21,515 nucleotides of DNA from a virus. The position numbers were made by a program, and so were the translations under genes. The DNA is taken from the IMG/VR virus record IMGVR_UViG_3300038418_000118, positions 1-21,515 of that record. The stretch is one strand, 5' to 3'. A model generated the notes under the pieces. That model saw only the letters and a program-made list of their open reading frames with translations. It was not told the DNA's origin and made no database searches. Positions 13,639 through 21,029 of this stretch are shown piece by piece. Position 1 is the first letter of the stretch; each line of letters begins with the position of its first letter.

Positions 13639-15912
13639 ATGTCCACAACCACAACTATTCCCCTTGGTCTTGAGATAAGGCGGCTAGGCTGGAAAGACGA
13701 TGCCTTTAGGCAGGCCGACCACGCACCTAGCCTTCCTCCTAGTGGAGTCCCTACTGGAATGCTTGGCTGGTGGGACAATACGACTGGTAATGCTATCACC
13801 TTTGCGAATGGAACAGTGACCACGAATGGAGCCTTTGGTGCTCCCAGTCCAGCCATTACAAACGGAGACGAACTCACTCTTCCAGCCAATATCGAAGTGG
13901 AGAAAGACTTTCCAGTTGCCATTCCTGCTGCCTCTACAGGTTCTATAAGACTCAGAGCAAAGAACGCTGGTCTCGGAGATTCTATTCTTTCTGTCATACT
14001 CCTTTATTTAGAGCCGCTTCCAAGTCCACATCTCGCTTTCCTATATGCTGGTGCGGTAGACTTGACTTCTACCCTTTACACTCACTACACGATTGGCCCG
14101 ACTTATCTCGGAAGCGATGTTTGGGGAGTCCAATTGATATGCGATAACGGGGCCATCATAGACTATGTGGCTCTTGCTACCTGCGACTACATCAATCAGG
14201 GTGGGCAAAGTCTGGATGTTTCCATTCCGAAGAAGACTGTATCTCAGACCATTCCAAACGAGATAGACATAATACAGCAACTGGGCATCTCAAGCAGGTC
14301 AAAGGCGGTGGTGATACCTAAGATTACTGTGACCGCTTACAGATGGTTAGAGGACAAACTCACCAATGGCATCCCTCTAGAACTTCTTACTCCTACTCAG
14401 CAAGCCACTGGCTATCTTAGCGACCTTAAGAGACACACCGAAGCTGGATGGGTTGGTGTGCCTCTTCCAACTACAGATTCTCTTCTTGTGACAGCTACAG
14501 GACAGCAGTTGTATGATATATCCTTCACTCTGGTAAAAGCAGACAATGAAGCAAACATAGAGACCACTGCTTTAGCTTGTCCAGTTCCGCCCGTTCCTTT
14601 TCCGCCAAGTCTGAGTCTGACTGGAACCACATACGATGGAGATGCGTTGCACGATAGCTATGCACGAAAGAGCTTTTACGCGGATGGAAGATGGTGGGTG
14701 GTATGGAGCAATGGTAGCGGTAGTTATGCGCTTCATACAGGAACCACTCACAATCCAACATCTGCAACGGCTTGCTACGACCCCTATATGGGAGCACCAC
14801 TCAACGGTTGGGTTGGTTATACTTTGAGTTACTTCAGTGGCCCTGCTAATGGTCAAAGCAAAACGATTTTATCGAATACTGCAACAACGATAACTACTGC
14901 TGCATTTGCACCAGCACCAACACCTACAGGTGGCGACTGGTATATAGTGTTTGCACCTATTCCGTTAGGCATAGAAGAAGCATCCTCTTCTGATAGGAAC
15001 ACTTGGACTACGCAAATAGACTTGGATTCTGGTCTAAGTCCAACTGTAGGATACGACCTTGCGGTGTGGTATGACATACCAAGCAATACTTTTCGTTATG
15101 TCTCTCTAACGGCTGGCAACTCTCCTAGATATAGAGTAGGAACTCCTCATGCTAATGGGTCAATCGCATGGCTTGCCGCAGAGCAAGTTCTTCCATTCGG
15201 TTGGTTTGCTGTAAGTGTGATAACTGACACCAACGGCTACGATTGGGTTTGTAACTCAAGTAGTGGACAGGTCTTTGAGAACGCTAACACAGATGGAACA
15301 TGGTCTACAGCACTTACTCATACCGTTCCTTCTATAAACAACAGAGCCACTATTGTTCCTCTCTCTGCTGGTAAGGTTGCAATTGTTTACAGTGATACTG
15401 CAAGTCATAACATATATGCTCAATGGTATGATGGCGCATGGCATAGTTCAATCGGTCACACATTTCACGATGTTGATAGTTCTAGTGGTGGTGCGGCTGG
15501 TTTTACAGCAGTAACGATAGGAGACATAATCTATATAGCCGCAGTTGACTCTGTTGGTGATGTGTGGTATGTCAAGTTTGATGCAGCAACAAACTCGTTC
15601 TCTGAGGAACAAACGTTAGTTCCTTCTGTGAGTATCAACGCTCGCCCAATGGTAAGCAAGGATTACTTAGGAAACATCTTTGTCTTCTATCCTGTTCCTT
15701 CGTCGAATACGATGAACTACTTGCGAAGATGGGTCGATGGGTCGTGGAGCAGCGTCCAAGTTTTCTCTCCAGCAGTCGGAGCCTTCCCAAGTGATGAAAG
15801 ATTTGCCTCTTCATGGGACGACACTGGTGGTTTTATCTCGGTTGCGTTCCTTGCCGCGTCTGGCGGAACTCCGTCTTGGAACGTATGGACAGCGTTTCTC
15901 GACACACATTAG
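13639..15912 (+). CDS. Adhesin / receptor-binding tail protein with propeller-like repeats
   Basis: The 757 residues fall into an N-terminal beta region (about 1-220) with carbohydrate-binding-like spacing, a middle linker (PVPPVPFPPSL near 315-325), and a C-terminal block (about 335-757) of repeated strands rich in Trp. The repeats include RWWVVWSNG, WYDGAWHSS, WVDGSWSS and an Asp-box-like SSDRNTW near 450, and resemble a sialidase-type beta-propeller. A segment GQSKTILSNTATTITTAAF matches a common viral beta motif. No catalytic set of a sialidase is evident. Position, size and repeats suggest the host-receptor binder. It is co-transcribed with the fibre gene and has a strong Shine-Dalgarno sequence. 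Confidence 0.68.
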   Translation: MSTTTTIPLGLEIRRLGWKDDAFRQADHAPSLPPSGVPTGMLGWWDNTTGNAITFANGTVTTNGAFGAPSPAITNGDELTLPANIEVEKDFPVAIPAASTGSIRLRAKNAGLGDSILSVILLYLEPLPSPHLAFLYAGAVDLTSTLYTHYTIGPTYLGSDVWGVQLICDNGAIIDYVALATCDYINQGGQSLDVSIPKKTVSQTIPNEIDIIQQLGISSRSKAVVIPKITVTAYRWLEDKLTNGIPLELLTPTQQATGYLSDLKRHTEAGWVGVPLPTTDSLLVTATGQQLYDISFTLVKADNEANIETTALACPVPPVPFPPSLSLTGTTYDGDALHDSYARKSFYADGRWWVVWSNGSGSYALHTGTTHNPTSATACYDPYMGAPLNGWVGYTLSYFSGPANGQSKTILSNTATTITTAAFAPAPTPTGGDWYIVFAPIPLGIEEASSSDRNTWTTQIDLDSGLSPTVGYDLAVWYDIPSNTFRYVSLTAGNSPRYRVGTPHANGSIAWLAAEQVLPFGWFAVSVITDTNGYDWVCNSSSGQVFENANTDGTWSTALTHTVPSINNRATIVPLSAGKVAIVYSDTASHNIYAQWYDGAWHSSIGHTFHDVDSSSGGAAGFTAVTIGDIIYIAAVDSVGDVWYVKFDAATNSFSEEQTLVPSVSINARPMVSKDYLGNIFVFYPVPSSNTMNYLRRWVDGSWSSVQVFSPAVGAFPSDERFASSWDDTGGFISVAFLAASGGTPSWNVWTAFLDTH

Positions 15913-15925
15913 ATTAGAGTATAGA

Positions 15926-15933
15926 CTTATTAA
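15926..15933 (+). promoter_or_regulatory. TATA-like box before the 140-aa gene
   Basis: CTTATTAA is centred 27.5 nt before the ATG at 15957. The sequence is a weaker TATA match but the spacing is the window's standard one. Confidence 0.5.
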
Positions 15934-15956
15934 GACCTTCAGACCTCTACTACTTA

Positions 15957-16379
15957 ATGCCACAAGTTACGATTCAGCCTGCTTCTCTTACTGGAACTCC
16001 GCTAGGAACACCTATTCCTTTAGAGGTTGCCACCTTTGATGAGTCGAGAAAGGCCAAACTCAAGATGTATTCACGAGTCCAAGCCTTTTCAGACACTGCT
16101 TTGGTGATAGGTTCTTACAATAGAGAATTTGAGATGTCTGTAGTTGTGCCTCAAGACTTCATTCTTGTTGGTGGCATTCCACAAGCTGGTGGAGAGGATG
16201 TTGAGACTCTATTGGCTGGTCTTCAACTTCAAGACCAATGGCTAGTAGACCCAGAAGGAGTAGGAAGGCAAGTGAGAATAACGAATGTCGGAACCAAGCA
16301 TACTGGTGGCCAGCCCTTCTACTACGAAGTGGATGTATCTATGATTGCAGTAAACAACGTAGAGATTTCATCTAATTAG
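15957..16379 (+). CDS. Small tail-associated protein of unknown function
   Basis: The 140 residues are predicted alpha/beta with little low complexity: a beta N-terminus, a central YSRVQAFSDTALVIGSYNREF, a glycine-rich loop (GGIPQAGGEDVETLLAGL) and C-terminal strands (RQVRITNVGTKHTGGQPFYYEVDV). It lies at the end of the plus-strand tail module with its own promoter, so a baseplate or tail-tip accessory role is plausible. The strand pattern is reminiscent of small tail-completion or distal tail subunits, but I cannot name the family. Confidence 0.65.
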   Translation: MPQVTIQPASLTGTPLGTPIPLEVATFDESRKAKLKMYSRVQAFSDTALVIGSYNREFEMSVVVPQDFILVGGIPQAGGEDVETLLAGLQLQDQWLVDPEGVGRQVRITNVGTKHTGGQPFYYEVDVSMIAVNNVEISSN

Positions 16380-16385
16380 ACGGGG

Positions 16386-16400
16386 AGAATCTTTTTATAG
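16386..16400 (+). promoter_or_regulatory. Promoter core shared with 20991-21005
   Basis: AGAATCTTTTTATAG holds the TATA box TTTTTATA (16392-16399), centred 26.5 nt before the GTG at 16422. The same 15 bases occur before the gene at 21030. A second TATA-like TATTTAAC (16411-16418) is too close to that GTG to serve it. Confidence 0.62.
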
Positions 16401-16421
16401 TGCGAACCAGTATTTAACCTT

Positions 16422-16673
16422 GTGGACTTAGCAAGCCTTCTTATAATTGTTCTGCTTGCAATCGGTCTGGTAACTGAAACCTTCTTGCTGATTGGTGCGA
16501 TGAAGATTTTACGCTCCCTTCAGAGAAAAATCTACATCCTGCTGGCCAATTATAAGTCAGACTTGGAGATGGTGCTTCTGCACTCCCACGAGTTCGACGA
16601 CTTCATAAAGGCGACAGAGCAGGCCATGCAAACTGACGATGCAGAGAAGGCCAAACATTCGGGCATTGGCTGA
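16422..16673 (+). CDS. Small single-pass membrane protein
   Basis: The 83 residues start with one long hydrophobic helix (about 3-29, LASLLIIVLLAIGLVTETFLL), followed by a basic stretch (RSLQRKIY) and an amphipathic, acidic helical tail. The start is GTG, supported by the TATA box at 16392-16399. No ATG precedes the helix. It is the last plus-strand gene of the tail module, and its stop is one base from the convergent DNA polymerase stop. Small membrane proteins here are often lysis or virion-membrane factors, but no motif decides this. Confidence 0.68.
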   Translation: MDLASLLIIVLLAIGLVTETFLLIGAMKILRSLQRKIYILLANYKSDLEMVLLHSHEFDDFIKATEQAMQTDDAEKAKHSGIG

Positions 16674-16674
16674 C

Positions 16675-18804
16675 CTACCACTCCAACTTCTCCTGACCCT
16701 CTCCAGCGACCATCTGTTTCTTATACTTTTGTATCACCTCGATTAGCCCAAGCCGATACATGATAGGGTCAACTTGATGGGAAATATACCACCCGTAATC
16801 GACCTCTTCAGGCTTTACTAAGTTCATCAGCTTCGGTATACCGCCTCTGGTCATTATGAAGCTTACAACTCCATACTTGACCATCTCTGTCGGAACCCAA
16901 CCTGTCGCTACCGCGTCCTTGTAGGCTCTGACATGAGGCGGGGTAGGCATCCGTCTCTCCTTTCCATTCTTATCCTTCTTCATCAAACCATAAGACTCGG
17001 CAGGACGCGGCATGTGTTTCTCAATCACCAACAGAGGGTCATACAATCCTTTGTAAAGGTTGACCTTGGTTGTCTCGTAGAAGTCCAACATCTTCTCTTT
17101 CGGAACCTTTGAGACCTGCATCTTCTTTATGGCCTCTTGGAGATTCTTCGCCAACTCAGTCCAGTCGCCTCTCAGGGTCTCCATTCCTGCCTCTTCAAAC
17201 TTGTCAACTACTTGCTTGGTCTTGTCGATGTGGACTATACCGTAATACTTCTTCTTCGCCTTCTCACCTTTTGCACTCCTTGGGAAACCAAGCACGCTCC
17301 AATAGCTCTCGAACCCGAACTTGATGTTGGTCACGTTGTAGGTCTGCTCTACGAAGTTGTTTATCAACGGGAGAATCGTATCAACGTCTTCCATCTTCCC
17401 ATGAACGAATATCGAGTCGGTATCATCGTAGTAGACAATGTAGCCCAAGCTCTTCAGAAACTCGGCTGTATGGGTCAGGATGTCTCTGCCGTGAAAACAG
17501 GTGCTGTCTGACACGTCTACCGCCTTGAAGCGGTAGTAGGTGCTTGCGAAGAGACCATAGACCGCGTTAATTGCAATTTTGTAGGCCCACCTTTCTACCT
17601 TATCTTTTGCGTTTCTTTTGCCACTGAGCAACTCTAGGATTATAGGTTCCACTATCTTGAACTTGCCCAACGGGGCCAGCTTATAGGCTAGGATTACGTT
17701 GGGGTATAGGGAGTCAACGTCGAACTGGAGCACGTCGTCGAAGAAGCCTCTCTCATAGATGTCAACCCATCCGCCAGTATACTTGGGTCTCTTGTTGTAG
17801 GCCGTCTTGCATGGAAGCACATATCCAATAGTGTGAGCAGTTCTGAGAAAGTATTGGTCGAGCACTGGTGTAACTGTGATAGTCTTCTTCTCTGGATGAA
17901 CCCCGAAGATTTGGTCAGGGAAGATGTGTCCCTGCTTGGCCAGTTGGATTGCTACTTTGCTATAGTCCTTCGGTGCGCCAGTCATAAGATTGTTGGCTGA
18001 GTCTATCATCTCGGTCATCTCCGCGTCCCACAGCACACGCTCCCTTAGTTGAGCATCTGGCAAGGTGCTAAGTCTGACGTTGACGAATGGCTTCTTCTCA
18101 TTGAAAAACCTCTTGCCTACCTTCCCCAAAGACCACTGGCTTCTGAAGTTCTTCTCCATGAAGCGGTAGGCGAGAGACACGTCCAGAAACCTAGTCTGTG
18201 CAAAGTCGAACTTGATGTGGTTGTAGGCCAGCCTCTTAGAGAAGAACGGGACATCCCACTCTCGGCTGTTCCAGCCCTTCATTAGAGCTATCTTGTTCTC
18301 CTTAATGAAGGTGGTGGCATCTTGCAAGAGCTTGGGTTCTGGCCCTGTCCATGCGTGCTTCTCTCCCTTATAGACGATTCCGATAGCCGTGATGGGAACG
18401 TTGGCCGTCTCCGCACTTGGCTGCCCCTGACTGTCATCTTCTTCAGTATCCCACGCCGCTTGGTTGGGATAGTCGTCACACACATAAAGGTTGTCCAACA
18501 TCCAAACGCCCACATACTTCTTATCGGCCTCGTAGACCGTAATGCTCTTGGCCTCTTGTCTGGTGCGGAAGTCTTTCACGTTGGTCGGCTGATTGAAGGT
18601 GTATCTCTTAACGTTCTCTTCTGTATCGAAGGCATTGAAGTTGGTTCGCTCCATCTTAGCCATCGTCTGGATTTCGTATTTCGCTGGCGCGTAGCAGTAA
18701 GGGGCAGGGAAGGGGTCGATAAGCTCGAACTCTCCGCCTCTATATACTCTCATCCTTACTTTGTTGTTCTCGATAACGTAGTTGGCTGAATCGAAAGGAA
18801 TCAT
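16675..18804 (-). CDS. polB: Family B DNA polymerase with proofreading exonuclease domain
   Basis: The 709 residues replicate the viral genome. Exonuclease motifs are WDTE (118-121), GWNSREWDVP (177-186, D184) and LWDAEM (258-263, D260). The linker motif YTGG follows at 342-345. Polymerase motif A is DVDSLYPNV (362-370), motif B is K409...NAVYG (413-417), and motif C is YYDDTDS (458-464). The thumb carries TPPHVRAYKDA. Motifs A and B are only about 45 residues apart, roughly half the spacing of cellular archaeal PolB, so the fingers are short. The Tyr usual in ExoIII (YxxxD) appears to be Arg. An ATG at 18834 exists, but ATG 18804 overlaps the upstream stop as ATGA and is preferred. There is no terminal-protein (TPR) insertion, so it is not clearly protein-primed. 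Confidence 0.95.
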   Translation of the reverse strand: MIPFDSANYVIENNKVRMRVYRGGEFELIDPFPAPYCYAPAKYEIQTMAKMERTNFNAFDTEENVKRYTFNQPTNVKDFRTRQEAKSITVYEADKKYVGVWMLDNLYVCDDYPNQAAWDTEEDDSQGQPSAETANVPITAIGIVYKGEKHAWTGPEPKLLQDATTFIKENKIALMKGWNSREWDVPFFSKRLAYNHIKFDFAQTRFLDVSLAYRFMEKNFRSQWSLGKVGKRFFNEKKPFVNVRLSTLPDAQLRERVLWDAEMTEMIDSANNLMTGAPKDYSKVAIQLAKQGHIFPDQIFGVHPEKKTITVTPVLDQYFLRTAHTIGYVLPCKTAYNKRPKYTGGWVDIYERGFFDDVLQFDVDSLYPNVILAYKLAPLGKFKIVEPIILELLSGKRNAKDKVERWAYKIAINAVYGLFASTYYRFKAVDVSDSTCFHGRDILTHTAEFLKSLGYIVYYDDTDSIFVHGKMEDVDTILPLINNFVEQTYNVTNIKFGFESYWSVLGFPRSAKGEKAKKKYYGIVHIDKTKQVVDKFEEAGMETLRGDWTELAKNLQEAIKKMQVSKVPKEKMLDFYETTKVNLYKGLYDPLLVIEKHMPRPAESYGLMKKDKNGKERRMPTPPHVRAYKDAVATGWVPTEMVKYGVVSFIMTRGGIPKLMNLVKPEEVDYGWYISHQVDPIMYRLGLIEVIQKYKKQMVAGEGQEKLEW

Positions 18805-19199
18805 TCTCCAATGGCACCTACGATGATGGCCCACAAATCTGGGTCAGTGTCCTTTATCCTGTCCAAGTGGGGCGGCTTGAGTCCCTGCTGCTTGGCGTAA
18901 TCGACATAGTAAACGATGCTTTCGATGGTGTCTGTCGGTTGCAACTCGTTGCACAGCTTCAAATAGGACTGCACCGCATTTAAGGCTTGCTCTCTGGTGA
19001 GCTTCAAAATGTTGGCTACATAAGGGGCAATGACGAGCCAGAGGATGCGGTGGCGACCATCCTTCACTGGCCGCAATAGGAGCTTGGCGATATACTGGTA
19101 GCCCTCACCGTTGCACAAGTTGCCCGAATACTCTACCTTCTTCTCGAACTGCTTCTTGAAGTTCTCCACGTTGAACTTCTTAAGTTCCTCTTCGTCCAT
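18801..19199 (-). CDS. Probable PriX-like primase accessory protein
   Basis: The 132 residues contain a segment RHRILWLVIAPYVANILKL, then TREQALNAVQSYLKLC (about 49-83). It resembles the core of PriX, the non-catalytic primase subunit known from Sulfolobus, whose fold is like the PriL C-terminal domain without its iron-sulfur cluster. The C-terminal part (KQQGLKPPHLDRIKD) also fits. The gene overlaps polB by four bases (ATGA), so the two are translated together. No catalytic primase is in the window; it may lie outside or come from the host. The start is backed by a TATA box at 19222-19229. I base the family call on remembered pattern only, so moderate confidence. Confidence 0.5.
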   Translation of the reverse strand: MDEEELKKFNVENFKKQFEKKVEYSGNLCNGEGYQYIAKLLLRPVKDGRHRILWLVIAPYVANILKLTREQALNAVQSYLKLCNELQPTDTIESIVYYVDYAKQQGLKPPHLDRIKDTDPDLWAIIVGAIGE

Positions 19200-19221
19200 G
19201 CTCTACCCCTAGTGTCCAGAG

Positions 19222-19229
19222 TTTATAAG
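19222..19229 (-). promoter_or_regulatory. TATA box of the PriX-like/polB operon
   Basis: On the minus strand it reads CTTATAAA within CCTTATAAAC, centred 26.5 nt before the ATG at 19199. It sits in the gap after the ATPase stop, so the primase-polymerase pair has its own promoter. Confidence 0.68.
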
Positions 19230-19233
19230 GATT

Positions 19234-20217
19234 CTACTCGGCCTTGGCTTCCTGTCTCTCAGCCTTTTGTGTCTCTTTCGCAGAAGCTAAGTCCTTCGCA
19301 GAAACCCTCTTGAACCCATCGTTGCTTATGAGTAAGTCGTAACTTTTACCATATTCTGGTAGGTTAGGGAAGCGAATACACCAGACCTCCCTTGCGCCGT
19401 GAGGCGTTATCTTCTTCTTAAAGCCATAGAGAATCTTGGTGTAGTGGCCTATCATCTTGCCGCCTTTCTCTACCAACTCCTTCTCTATCATTCTAGCCGT
19501 GAAAGGGTCTGTGGGGTTGTTGGTGATGTGGTTGGTCGTCATAATGTAGATTGACTTGTTCAGTCTTTTGCTACCCTTGAAGACCAAGTTCTGTAGAGTG
19601 TTCAGAAACTCTTCCTCAGTTTGCGACCTGATGCCGAAGTTCTGTCTTCCGCCCATCGTGAGTTGGTCGAATGGCGTGGTAAGAGAGTCAACGACAATGT
19701 AACGGATGTCGTGCTCTGCCAGCATCTTAGCCAACGGAGAGTGCTCGGTGTCTACTTTAATCATCTTGAACTCCAGTTTGATGCCCTTCTGCTTTTCCTC
19801 TGCTGCCTTCTTTGCGTCCTCTTCTCTCTTCTTCCTTTGTTCAGGTGTCTCTCCCTTTATCTCTTTCAGAGGCTTTGGCTCGGCTACTTCCGCTTCGGTG
19901 ATGATTACCTTACCGTCAACCCCGATATAACTCATTACGTCTTCGGCAGTTGGAAGATACACCCAATGGATTATGGGTTCGACTCCATATTTCTTCTTGA
20001 AGACGTTGTCCCATCCTTCATGCTCTTCGATAACAACTGAGAACATGAAGTCGGTAGGCTCTTCGGTGGATAGCCACAGAATCTCACCACCCTCTTCTTT
20101 GACTACCTTAAAGCCAAGTTCGCGGGAGTAGAGGCTCTTTCCCGTCTGTTTCATACCGCAGGTGCCCATGACAATCGAACTTATCATAGGCTCATCCAAT
20201 TCTAAGAACTTTGTCAT
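19234..20217 (-). CDS. RecA/RadA-like ATPase
   Basis: The 327 residues hold one RecA-type P-loop domain: Walker A GMKQTGKS (21-28), Walker B IVVDS (174-178), a loop rich in Gly and Gln (TMGGRQNFGIRSQT, 187-200) where DNA-binding L2 lies in RadA, and a polar strand end (YIMTTNH, 224-230). Residues about 110-150 form a highly charged insertion (EQRKKREEDAKKAAEEKQK) that looks like a coiled coil. There is no N-terminal helix-hairpin-helix domain, as in RadB and many viral RecA-like proteins. It probably promotes strand exchange or assists replication. The C-terminus is charged and disordered. The gene has its own promoter with a downstream element shared with the 229-aa gene. Confidence 0.82.
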   Translation of the reverse strand: MTKFLELDEPMISSIVMGTCGMKQTGKSLYSRELGFKVVKEEGGEILWLSTEEPTDFMFSVVIEEHEGWDNVFKKKYGVEPIIHWVYLPTAEDVMSYIGVDGKVIITEAEVAEPKPLKEIKGETPEQRKKREEDAKKAAEEKQKGIKLEFKMIKVDTEHSPLAKMLAEHDIRYIVVDSLTTPFDQLTMGGRQNFGIRSQTEEEFLNTLQNLVFKGSKRLNKSIYIMTTNHITNNPTDPFTARMIEKELVEKGGKMIGHYTKILYGFKKKITPHGAREVWCIRFPNLPEYGKSYDLLISNDGFKRVSAKDLASAKETQKAERQEAKAE

Positions 20218-20223
20218 AGGCAG

Positions 20224-20247
20224 TCCTTCGTTAACTCGCTATTTAAA
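20224..20247 (-). promoter_or_regulatory. Promoter of the RecA-like gene with AACGAAGGA element
   Basis: The TATA box TTTAAATA (minus strand, 20240-20247) is centred 26.5 nt before the ATG at 20217. AACGAAGGA (20224-20232) follows at the same distance as in the promoter of the 229-aa gene. Confidence 0.7.
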
Positions 20248-20254
20248 CATTTTA

Positions 20255-20944
20255 TCAGTTGACCCTGAAAGCGGAGTAGCCAGTGCTTAACTCGACTTCC
20301 TCGCCGTCATAGCTGGAGATTACCGAGCCTCGTCCGTCTGTGTCAACGATATACTTGGCGATGCCTTCTGTATCTAGAGCAGCCAAGCCCATGAAGGCTT
20401 CGTCACCAAACTCGTCGATATACCACTGGACATAGTCATCGTTTGGAACCGCTTTCTCTATAAGATATTGGAGAAAGGAATCTCGGTCTGCTACGTCAGC
20501 GTAGTGCATTTCTTCTTCAAGCCGCGAGGGAAACATATCGGGTTCTTTCGATTGCTCTTCAGCAATATCATTAATGTAATTGTCAAGCTGCTCGATGCAA
20601 GCTGTTTCAAAATCGTCTTCATTGGTAACATAGTCCTTCCATGTAATGTTCAGCCCTTCTGTTCCAAGCTCTTCCAGCGAATCTTCGGCACTTTGTGTGG
20701 CATACTCGTCTGCCTCTGTATCGTTCATCACGACCCACTCTTGACCAGCCACATAAATCCTTACATACGGGGTCGCATCTACACTCTCTATGTCTTCCAC
20801 GTTCATTCCAAGATTGTCCAGAAGCTTGACGATGGCAGAAAGATGTGGCACGTCTACATCAGGGAACATATCTTCCAGTGCCTCTGGTTGCTTCGCCACT
20901 GGTTCCTCTGGCACCTTCGGCTTCTCTGGTTCTGCGGCTGCCAT
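20255..20944 (-). CDS. Acidic protein of unknown function
   Basis: The 229 residues are strongly acidic throughout. The first 25 are Pro/Glu-rich and disordered (EPEKPKVPEEPVAK). The body alternates strands and helices (YVRIYVAGQEWVVMND; EDDFETACIEQLDNYINDI). The C-terminus, DGRGSVISSYDGEEVEL (about 203-219) ending YSAFRVN, resembles a short conserved ending seen in uncharacterised proteins of tailed phages. It is promoted separately just upstream of the RecA-like gene and shares its promoter element, so it probably acts at the same stage, in replication. DNA mimicry is conceivable given the charge, but nothing proves it. Confidence 0.75.
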   Translation of the reverse strand: MAAAEPEKPKVPEEPVAKQPEALEDMFPDVDVPHLSAIVKLLDNLGMNVEDIESVDATPYVRIYVAGQEWVVMNDTEADEYATQSAEDSLEELGTEGLNITWKDYVTNEDDFETACIEQLDNYINDIAEEQSKEPDMFPSRLEEEMHYADVADRDSFLQYLIEKAVPNDDYVQWYIDEFGDEAFMGLAALDTEGIAKYIVDTDGRGSVISSYDGEEVELSTGYSAFRVN

Positions 20945-20953
20945 GTCATCATA

Positions 20954-20977
20954 TCCTTCGTTGCCGCCCTATTTAAG
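20954..20977 (-). promoter_or_regulatory. Promoter of the acidic protein gene with AACGAAGGA element
   Basis: CTTAAATA (minus strand, 20970-20977) is centred 29.5 nt before the ATG at 20944. AACGAAGGA (20954-20962) lies downstream of the box at exactly the spacing found at 20224-20247. Confidence 0.7.
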
Positions 20978-20990
20978 CATAGTCTTCGTA

Positions 20991-21005
20991 AGAATCTTTT
21001 TATAG
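20991..21005 (+). promoter_or_regulatory. Promoter of the right-edge gene
   Basis: AGAATCTTTTTATAG, identical over 15 bases to 16386-16400, has its TATA box (20997-21004) centred 29.5 nt before the ATG at 21030. It is divergent from the promoter of the acidic protein. Confidence 0.66.
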
Positions 21006-21029
21006 GCTAGGGGAGATGGGTAAGGTAAT

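Noticed and set aside
18322-18789. A 155-codon plus-strand frame opposite polB
   Set aside because: It covers the exonuclease region of polB, whose motifs are intact. No promoter or family was seen.
20468-21010. A 180-codon plus-strand frame opposite the acidic protein gene
   Set aside because: It is a mirror of a minus-strand gene that has a TATA box and good composition. The plus frame is rich in Cys, Phe and His with no promoter at its start.
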